From assembly GCA_046545815.1 (NCBI GenBank), contig JBKGZA010000214.1:1-5160 (forward strand): a stretch of 5,160 bases of DNA, read 5' to 3'. Below are positions 1 to 5,160 of this stretch, piece by piece. Under the pieces are notes generated by a model. That model had not been told where the DNA came from. It did not search any database and saw only the letters and a list, made by a program, of their open reading frames with translations. The position numbers and the translations under genes are program-made. This DNA is from JAGXLC01 sp046545815 (GTDB taxonomy: Bacteria; Bacteroidota; Bacteroidia; Bacteroidales; UBA12077). Positions within the stretch are counted from its first letter, which is position 1. Each line of letters opens with the position of its first letter.

Positions 1-15
1 TATAGATTATCCATA

Positions 16-79
16 AGATGACAAATGGTTATATCGAAAATTTCAAAGATTTTTATGCACAAACCATTTCTCGTCATCT
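16..79. repeat. Imperfect 15-bp inverted repeat downstream of asd
   Basis: AGATGACAAATGGTT (16-30) pairs completely with AACCATTT (62-69) plus GTCATCT (73-79), with a 3-base bulge CTC at 70-72. The 31-base loop contains a second small stem, AAAAT (37-41) with ATTTT (49-53). The resulting stem is strong for such AT-rich DNA. It is the last structure on the asd side of the window and may mark a transcript end or a small structured RNA. It could also be the edge of a repeat continuing leftward. Confidence 0.5.
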
Positions 80-131
80 CCCTTCAGTGAAATTGCAGAT
101 TCAGCTTCATTTCAGGCATAAGCAAAGTTTA

Positions 132-144
132 CCCATCTTATGGG
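132..144. repeat. Small hairpin, also one arm of a 10-bp distal inverted repeat
   Basis: CCCAT (132-136) and ATGGG (140-144) form a five-pair stem with a 3-base loop. The embedded CATCTTATGG (134-143) is also the exact reverse complement of CCATAAGATG at 11-20, so this segment could pair locally or with the far side of the spacer. On the asd transcript it lies about 43 nt after the stop codon. No U-run follows it, and no function can be assigned. Confidence 0.35.
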
Positions 145-172
145 GCAACATTTGGAATTGTGATCTTGTAAT

Positions 173-187
173 ATGCGCTCAGCGCAT
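173..187. repeat. 15-bp palindrome overlapping the asd stop codon
   Basis: ATGCGCTCAGCGCAT is a perfect palindrome around one central base. It is much more G+C-rich than the rest of the spacer and overlaps the last base of the asd TAA stop. As RNA it can form a short hairpin (GC-rich stem, about 3-5 nt loop) at the 3' end of the asd message. No U-tract follows on the minus strand (ATATTAC), so it is not a canonical intrinsic terminator. It could be a weak terminator, an mRNA-end stabiliser or a protein site. Confidence 0.45.
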
Positions 188-1173
188 TAAAGCAATTTAT
201 TCTCGCGCAAATACTCGGCTATTTGTATGGCATTGGTTGCGGCGCCTTTACGCAAATTATCCGAAACAACCCACATATTTAAGCTTTTGCCAAGTGAAAA
301 ATCCCTTCTCAGCCTGCCAATAAAAACTTCATCCTTATTTTCCGAAGTTTTGGGCATGGGATAAAGATTTTCCTCTATATTGTCGTATATTACAATCCCG
401 GGAGAATTTTTAAGAATGTTTCTCACATCGAGTATATCAAATTCATTATTGAAAGTAATGTTAACGGCTTCCGAATGGCCTCTGAAAACAGGTATTCTTA
501 CTGCTGTTGCTGTTACCCATATATTGGGGTCCACGATTTTCTGAGTTTCGTAAACCAGCTTGGTTTCCTCCGAAGTATAATTGTTATCCAGGAAACCGCC
601 GCAATGGGGGATACAATTATTTAGAATTTCGTAATGATAAGCCTTTTTGCCTTCCCGGTTGTTCAGTTCATCATTTAACTGATCCACAGCCTCTTTGCCT
701 GAACCGGAAACAGCCTGATAGGTGGCCACTACAATTCTGTTAATTTTATATTTTTCATGAAGCGGGTTGATGGCCATTACCATCTGAATGGTGGAACAGT
801 TGGGATTGGCAATGATCTTATCCTCTTCAGAGAGGATGTTTCCATTAATCTCCGGAACGATAAGCTTTTTGTCATCATCCATTCTGAAAGCCGCTGAATT
901 GTCAACAACGGTAGTGCCTGCTTCGGCGAATGCCGAAGCCCATTCCAAAGCTACATCCTTTCCTGCAGAAAAGAGGGCGAGATCAGGTTTTAAATCCACA
1001 ACCTCCTTAATTCCTTTTACTTCCAGGTCTTTACCATCGACCTCCACTGTTTTTCCCTGAGACCTCTCTGAACCTACCGGATAAATTTCAGTATAGGGAA
1101 ATTTCCGCTCAACCAATAGTTTCAACATTTCCTGTCCTACGATACCTGTGGCACCAACAACTGCAACTTTCAT
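187..1173 (-). CDS. asd: Aspartate-semialdehyde dehydrogenase
   Basis: Cytosolic enzyme that reduces 4-phospho-L-aspartate to L-aspartate 4-semialdehyde with NADPH, the branch point to lysine/diaminopimelate, threonine and methionine. The 328-residue product is complete and of normal length for the shorter, non-enterobacterial ASADH type. It opens with MKVAVVGATGIVG, whose GATGIVG (residues 7-13) is the NADP-binding loop of the Rossmann fold. Catalytic Cys126 lies in NPNCST (123-128). Substrate-binding Arg97 is in AAFRMD, and Gln153 and the SGSGKEA segment (156-162) are in place. RIPVFRGHSE (226-235) carries the conserved Arg226 and the acid/base His233. NADP and dimerisation segments near the C terminus (WVVSDNLRKGAATNAIQIAE) are also intact. 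The ATG at 1173 is chosen because it starts directly on the first beta strand. No Shine-Dalgarno sequence is visible, as is usual in Bacteroidota. It is transcribed divergently from the large surface-protein gene, with no operon partner in the window. The assignment is by family motifs and is very secure. Confidence 0.97.
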   Translation of the reverse strand: MKVAVVGATGIVGQEMLKLLVERKFPYTEIYPVGSERSQGKTVEVDGKDLEVKGIKEVVDLKPDLALFSAGKDVALEWASAFAEAGTTVVDNSAAFRMDDDKKLIVPEINGNILSEEDKIIANPNCSTIQMVMAINPLHEKYKINRIVVATYQAVSGSGKEAVDQLNDELNNREGKKAYHYEILNNCIPHCGGFLDNNYTSEETKLVYETQKIVDPNIWVTATAVRIPVFRGHSEAVNITFNNEFDILDVRNILKNSPGIVIYDNIEENLYPMPKTSENKDEVFIGRLRRDFSLGKSLNMWVVSDNLRKGAATNAIQIAEYLRENKLL

Positions 1174-1179
1174 AACCGT

Positions 1180-1211
1180 AAAATTTGTATTTTAAGAGAA
1201 AAATTTGTATT
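1180..1211. repeat. 12-bp direct repeat in the divergent promoter region
   Basis: AAAATTTGTATT occurs exactly at 1180-1191 and again at 1200-1211, a 20-bp spacing, that is about two helical turns, so both copies face the same side of the DNA. The copies lie between the start codons of asd and the surface-protein gene, downstream of the candidate asd -7 element. They could be paired operator sites or TTTG-type promoter parts for the plus-strand gene, but low-complexity AT-rich sequence makes chance a real alternative. Confidence 0.45.
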
Positions 1212-1225
1212 ATTACTAAGGGTTT

Positions 1226-1233
1226 CAAATATA
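1226..1233 (-). promoter_or_regulatory. Candidate Bacteroidota -7 promoter element for asd
   Basis: Read on the minus strand the site is TATATTTG, an exact match to the Bacteroidota -7 consensus TAnnTTTG. It lies 52 bp upstream of the asd ATG, a reasonable leader length. The matching -33 position would fall at about 1254-1257, inside the first codons of the divergent gene. Only a T-run, not a clean TTG, is present there. In such AT-rich DNA a chance match is possible. Confidence 0.4.
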
Positions 1234-1250
1234 TTATTAATTTTTTATCC

Positions 1251-4200
1251 ATGAAAAAAATCCTTTTTGTTTTTTTTACGCTTATCGCCCAAAATGCAAT
1301 AGGGCAAGTTTTTTTTGACTTTGAAATGCAGGACCTGAAAAACTGGTTTCAATATCCTACAGAAAGATGGGATTTGGACTCAATCGGACCCATAAGCGGA
1401 AATTACTCACTCCATCACAATTTTGATAACCCGGAAGCTGGCCGTGACAGACTGTCGTTTCCTGTACCGCTTGACTTTAAAGACACCAGCCTCACCTGGC
1501 GTTTTCAGGTAAGACATGGCTACCCTCCTTCAGGAAGCAACAACTGGGGAGTTTTTCTTGCTTCCGATAAAGATGCCCGGGAAATGCATCCTTCCGGGAG
1601 TGCCAAAGGTTATCTTGTTGGAGTCAATTACAGCGGCTCGGATGACAAAATCAAATTATGGAGGATATCCTCAGGCTCAGGCTATGAGATACTGGATACC
1701 GAATTCAACTGGCAGAACCATATTCGTGAGGATCAACCGGTAGGTTTTGAAATTGAACGCAATGATTCCGGATTATGGATTGTAAAGATAGATACTGTGG
1801 CAAGATTCGACCGGTTATTTGAAATCGGAAGGATTACCGATACAACCTATCACTCCGCGGATTATGCAGGGATATATCATGAATATACGGCATCGGCCGA
1901 CCGGAAGCTATGGTTTGATGATTTCTACATCGGCCCGCCCATTCAGGATACACTGGCTCCAAAGGTCACCAGTACTCATGTGCTGCATAGCAGGGCACTG
2001 AATGTTGATTTCTCGGAAACATTAGATACCCTTTCTCTGGCCGGGCCTTCCCATTTTCATCTTACGAACGGGGAAACACAAATTGAAAAAATAAAGTTGA
2101 TTGAAATCCGGCCGGCGAAAATTCAACTACAATTTGAGGCTCCTTTAACGGATAATTTTAATTATAAATTGACCATTAGCGGACTGCAGGACCTCTCCGG
2201 TAATACCTTGAAAGACACCACTCTGACTTTCTGTTATAAAAAAATGCGCGTCGATACATGTATAGTACTGGCAGAGGATACCCTGTTAATCCATTTTACC
2301 CGTGCGACTGAAACAGCATCGGCCACCAGTAAGGACAACTATGAAATTATCCCGGATATAGGAATTCCGAATACAGTGTGTTACCCGTCAGATGATCCGA
2401 CAGAGTTATTGTTGGCTACCGGCAAACCTTTCGAACCGGGCCGGGAATATCGGATTTCCGTAAGGAATATCAAGGATTCTTACGGCGACAGCCTGTATCC
2501 TTATAGCGGAAATTTTTTTTATTCCAGCAATAAAGCATACGATATTGTAATCAATGAGATTATGGCCGATCCCTATCCACCTGAAAGTCTGCCTAACGCG
2601 GAATATATCGAGCTTTACAACCGCACAGCGAAGGAAATCGACCTTACGGAATGGTCTCTCAGAGTTAATGACAATAAAAAAAGCTTACCCTCAGGGGTAA
2701 TCCACCCGTTTCAATATATAATTCTCTGTGATGATGAATATTCGGGGAGCTTTGAAATATATGGGAAAACACTTGCATTACCGGTGTTTCCCCTATTAAG
2801 AAACTCAGATGCTGAAATTACCCTGTACAATGATAAAGACATATTGATTGACAGGGTATCTTACCACGAAAGCTGGTACCAGGATACAGACAAGGCCAAT
2901 GGGGGATATTCGCTGGAAAGAACCGACCCGGACAACCATTGCAGTGGGATGACCAACTGGAAAGCTTCCCCTGATCCCGGCGGAGGAACGCCCGGGCAAA
3001 AAAATTCTGTTTTTGCGGAGAATATCGATACATTACCCCCGGCCCTCACCTATTTTGAAACAGAAACCGACTATCAGGTGCGAATAAGGTTTTCAGAGCC
3101 TTTATCAGCAGATATCGCATATGATGTCAGCAATTACACCATAAATAATGGAATGGGGCATCCCTATTCTGTAATTCTCAACAGACCCCTTAACAATGAA
3201 ATGTACCTTTTATTTGCCAATCGCCTGGAACCTGATAAAAAATATGAGCTGAAAATCAACCCAATGTCAGATCTTTGCAGCAATTATTCCGAACCACTGA
3301 AAAGGCAATTTACTTATCATCCGGTCCGGCCTTACGAGGTGGTCATCAATGAGATCATGGCTGACCCCGAACCCTCTGTGGGCCTTCCTGAAGCAGAATA
3401 TGTGGAATTGTATAACAACAGCAATTATGAGATTTCTCTCAGAGACTGGAAACTTACCCTGGGTCGTTCTGTAAGAACCATAGGAGAAATCAAATTATCT
3501 GCCGGTGAACATTGTATCCTTTGTGACGCTGAATTTGAAGAAACCTTTTTGGAATACGGAAAAGTAAGGGGAATTGAAAAATTTCCGCCCATCAGGAATT
3601 CCGGAGATGCCGTTATCCTGGAAAACAAAACCGGAGAAGTGATTTCCTACCTCAATTTTACTAAAAGCTGGTACAGTGATGGATACAAAGGTGAAGGCGG
3701 ATGGTCTCTCGAACAGATTGATCCTGATAATCCCTGTGGCGGACAGGATAATTGGGCTGTCTCACGGGCCAAAGCAGGCGGAACGCCCGGAAAAAAGAAT
3801 TCTGTTTTTTCAGAAAATGCGGATCTGACTCCGATCAAACCTTTTCATATTACCATTCCAGACTCCCTGAGTCTTCAGATTCATTTTAACGAGCCTTATG
3901 ACCGTTTCTCTGTAACCGATCCGGGAATTTTTCAGGTATCCGGAATTGGCAGCCCATCAAAGGTCCTTGTTCAGCCCCCGGATTATACCAACATTATGCT
4001 GCAATTCTCCGAACCATTCAGGAAAAACATCCGGTATGAGCTGACTATCCGAAATAAGATAAAAGATTGTGCAGGAAATAAAACAGAGGAGAACATCACC
4101 ATGATGTTTGAATTGCCTGTAAAGCCACGTCCCGGGAATCTGGTGATCAATGAAGTGTTATTCAACCCTGCTTTTGATGGTGTGGATTTTGTGGAAGTTT

Positions 4201-4976
4201 ATAACAAATCCCAACAGACCGTGGACCTAAAGGATGTATGTTTGGCCACAACAGATGAAAACACTTCGGAACCAAATCGGATAAGCTGCCTCAACGGTGC
4301 CGGTCGCCTGTTATTTCCTGACGAGTACATAGTATATACAACCAATCCCGGAAAGGTTATGGAGCAGTATCCTGCTGCAATAGCCAGCCGTTTTGTGGCT
4401 ACGAAATCTTTCCCTTCCTATCCCAATGACGCAGGAACAGTACTTCTGATCAACAAATGGTCAGAGCTTCTTGATCGTATGGACTATAACGAAAAGATGC
4501 ATTTTGCCTTACTGAAAGACCCGGCAGGGGTTTCCCTGGAACGGATAAATCCCGACAGGGCTTCCGATGATCCCACCAACTGGCAGTCGGCCTCCCAGAC
4601 TTCCGGATATGGAACACCTACTTATGAAAATTCTCAGTTTTCCCCCAAAACGGAAAGTGAGGGCAACATCTCACTGCAGCCGGAAGTTTTCTCTCCTGAT
4701 AATGATGGGAAAGACGATATAATCAACATTTATTACCAATTTGATGAACCCGGTTATGTGGCTACCATCAGAATATATGATTCAAGGGGGCTTGTGATCC
4801 GTCATTTGATTAACAATCAAACGGTGGCAACAGAAGGATCTTTTAGCTGGGATGGTTTGGATGACCAACGCCGTAAAGCAAAAATGGGAATTTATGTGGT
4901 TTACATGGAAGTTTTCAATCTGCAGGGGACAGTTAAATCCTTTAAAAAAACCTGCGTGGTGGCAGGTAGATTATAG
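1251..4976 (+). CDS. Exported multi-domain lamin-tail / Ig-like protein
   Basis: A 1241-residue exported protein of unknown specific function. Residues 1-18 form a signal peptide (MKK, hydrophobic ILFVFFTLIA, likely cleavage AIG|Q). Residues about 20-228 are a beta-rich domain resembling LamG/concanavalin folds, ending KLWFDDFYIGPP. SbsA-like Ig domains (recognised by phrases such as FSEPL, YKLTISGLQDLSGN) lie at about 236-329, 330-425, 593-690 and 859-956. Lamin-tail domains, each starting VINE(I/V), lie at about 430-588, 695-853 and 962-1127; the first two end GGTPGxKNSVF. Residues 1140-1241 contain FSPDNDGKDD, a WDG motif (1200-1202) and GIYVVYME, matching FlgD-like / gliding-motility-type C-terminal domains, which in type IX secretion substrates act as the sorting signal. 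There is no enzymatic motif. The ATG at 1251 is preferred over an in-frame TTG at 1185 because it places the signal peptide at the N terminus. No Shine-Dalgarno is seen. The inferred role is a cell-surface or extracellular adhesive or structural protein. Domain calls are from motif recognition, and boundaries are approximate. Confidence 0.93.
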   Translation: MKKILFVFFTLIAQNAIGQVFFDFEMQDLKNWFQYPTERWDLDSIGPISGNYSLHHNFDNPEAGRDRLSFPVPLDFKDTSLTWRFQVRHGYPPSGSNNWGVFLASDKDAREMHPSGSAKGYLVGVNYSGSDDKIKLWRISSGSGYEILDTEFNWQNHIREDQPVGFEIERNDSGLWIVKIDTVARFDRLFEIGRITDTTYHSADYAGIYHEYTASADRKLWFDDFYIGPPIQDTLAPKVTSTHVLHSRALNVDFSETLDTLSLAGPSHFHLTNGETQIEKIKLIEIRPAKIQLQFEAPLTDNFNYKLTISGLQDLSGNTLKDTTLTFCYKKMRVDTCIVLAEDTLLIHFTRATETASATSKDNYEIIPDIGIPNTVCYPSDDPTELLLATGKPFEPGREYRISVRNIKDSYGDSLYPYSGNFFYSSNKAYDIVINEIMADPYPPESLPNAEYIELYNRTAKEIDLTEWSLRVNDNKKSLPSGVIHPFQYIILCDDEYSGSFEIYGKTLALPVFPLLRNSDAEITLYNDKDILIDRVSYHESWYQDTDKANGGYSLERTDPDNHCSGMTNWKASPDPGGGTPGQKNSVFAENIDTLPPALTYFETETDYQVRIRFSEPLSADIAYDVSNYTINNGMGHPYSVILNRPLNNEMYLLFANRLEPDKKYELKINPMSDLCSNYSEPLKRQFTYHPVRPYEVVINEIMADPEPSVGLPEAEYVELYNNSNYEISLRDWKLTLGRSVRTIGEIKLSAGEHCILCDAEFEETFLEYGKVRGIEKFPPIRNSGDAVILENKTGEVISYLNFTKSWYSDGYKGEGGWSLEQIDPDNPCGGQDNWAVSRAKAGGTPGKKNSVFSENADLTPIKPFHITIPDSLSLQIHFNEPYDRFSVTDPGIFQVSGIGSPSKVLVQPPDYTNIMLQFSEPFRKNIRYELTIRNKIKDCAGNKTEENITMMFELPVKPRPGNLVINEVLFNPAFDGVDFVEVYNKSQQTVDLKDVCLATTDENTSEPNRISCLNGAGRLLFPDEYIVYTTNPGKVMEQYPAAIASRFVATKSFPSYPNDAGTVLLINKWSELLDRMDYNEKMHFALLKDPAGVSLERINPDRASDDPTNWQSASQTSGYGTPTYENSQFSPKTESEGNISLQPEVFSPDNDGKDDIINIYYQFDEPGYVATIRIYDSRGLVIRHLINNQTVATEGSFSWDGLDDQRRKAKMGIYVVYMEVFNLQGTVKSFKKTCVVAGRL
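2538..4631 (+). repeat. Tandem lamin-tail plus Ig coding repeats within the surface-protein gene
   Basis: Three copies of a lamin-tail unit start at 2538, 3333 and 4134, separated by Ig-like domains. Units 1 and 2 are in exact register 795 bp (265 codons) apart across the whole unit: Tyr430/Tyr695, Glu451/Glu716, Trp570/Trp835 and Thr580/Thr845. DNA identity persists locally, for example GGAACGCCCGG at 2985-2995 and 3780-3790. The third unit starts 267 codons after the second and is more diverged. This indicates internal duplication of a lamin-tail/Ig pair, with the third copy either older or under different constraint. Confidence 0.8.
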
Positions 4977-5009
4977 AATTGGCCACTTTTGCTGTAATGT
5001 GGCAAAATT
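4977..5009 (+). terminator. Terminator-like hairpin after the surface-protein gene
   Basis: Immediately after the TAG stop, GCCAC (4982-4986) pairs with GTGGC (4999-5003) around a 12-base loop. The flanking AATT at 4977-4980 can extend the stem with AATT at 5006-5009 across a small internal loop. Its position is right for a terminator, but there is no clear U-tract after the stem, so the terminator call is tentative. TTTTGC (4987-4992) and GCAAAA (5002-5007) offer an alternative pairing. Confidence 0.35.
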
Positions 5010-5090
5010 TATGAGGCTATTTTCAAAGATAAAAATAATTGAAAAAGATCGTAACCTTTATATAATTATGCCTCATAAATTTAGCTTGCC
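5001..5090. repeat. Long inverted repeat in the right-hand spacer
   Basis: AAATTTATGAGGC (5005-5017) and GCCTCATAAATTT (5070-5082) are perfect 13-bp complements separated by 52 bases. GGCA (5001-5004) also pairs with TGCC (5087-5090) after a 4-base bulge, giving 17 pairs. Inside the loop TTTTCAA (5020-5026) pairs with TTGAAAA (5039-5045). The outer arm shares GGC with the terminator-like hairpin just upstream, so the two structures exclude each other. It could be a small MITE-like repeat, a structured 3' end or an RNA element. No target-site duplication is evident. Confidence 0.55.
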
Positions 5091-5160
5091 TATCTTCCTG
5101 CTCGATTATCTTTTTGAATGTTAATGTGTTTCATAGGTTAGACAGCCACCCTTACCGACG

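Noticed and set aside
1..77. Minus-strand open frame starting at 77 and running off the left edge
   Set aside because: Only 25 codons are visible and they lie within the inverted repeat. The GGGAG abuts the ATG, too close for a ribosome site.
18..323. Plus-strand open frame of 101 residues crossing the asd end
   Set aside because: More than a third of it is antisense to asd, it overlaps the foldback and palindrome, and the product resembles no known protein.
1185..1250. N-terminal extension of the surface protein from an in-frame TTG at 1185
   Set aside because: It would add 22 residues before the MKK signal peptide and bury it. The ATG at 1251 gives a normal exported N terminus.
3425..3628. 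Minus-strand open frames inside the large gene
   Set aside because: These are antisense shadows of the lamin-tail coding sequence, with no motifs of their own.
5086..5116. Possible Bacteroidota promoter (TTG at 5086-5088, TATCTTTT at 5107-5114) for a gene to the right
   Set aside because: The -7 element lacks the final G, the spacing is 18 bases, and no downstream start codon with an open frame is visible before the window ends.
5011..5124. 37-codon plus-strand frame in the right spacer
   Set aside because: It starts inside one arm of the inverted repeat, has no ribosome site or recognisable motif, and is open in frame with an upstream shadow of the large gene.

Overview
The window looks like a stretch of a Bacteroidota chromosome, probably Bacteroidales or Marinilabiliales-like; this is an inference. 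The genes have moderate G+C and are separated by AT-rich spacers. Neither gene has a Shine-Dalgarno sequence. A TAnnTTTG-type -7 element lies upstream of the minus-strand gene. The large surface protein has the lamin-tail plus SbsA-like Ig architecture that is typical of this phylum.

Layout: 1-186 is a non-coding spacer containing several inverted repeats. Positions 187-1173 (minus) encode a complete aspartate-semialdehyde dehydrogenase (asd), a core enzyme of lysine/diaminopimelate, threonine and methionine synthesis. Positions 1174-1250 are a 77-bp divergent promoter region with a 12-bp direct repeat. Positions 1251-4976 (plus) encode a 1241-residue exported modular protein: signal peptide, an N-terminal beta-rich domain resembling a LamG/concanavalin fold, two Ig-like domains, three lamin-tail domains alternating with two more Ig-like domains, and a C-terminal FlgD-like / gliding-motility-type domain. 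Positions 4977-5160 are a spacer with a terminator-like hairpin and a long foldback; no gene was found in it.

The two genes are divergent and share only the 77-bp spacer. Nothing in the sequence links their functions: asd is cytosolic metabolism and the large protein is exported. No mobile element, CRISPR array, tRNA or rRNA was seen. I found no convincing evidence of a new multi-gene system. The most interesting content is the internal architecture of the large protein (exact 265-residue repeat register, paired cysteines lost together in the third lamin-tail unit) and the structured repeats in the two outer spacers.
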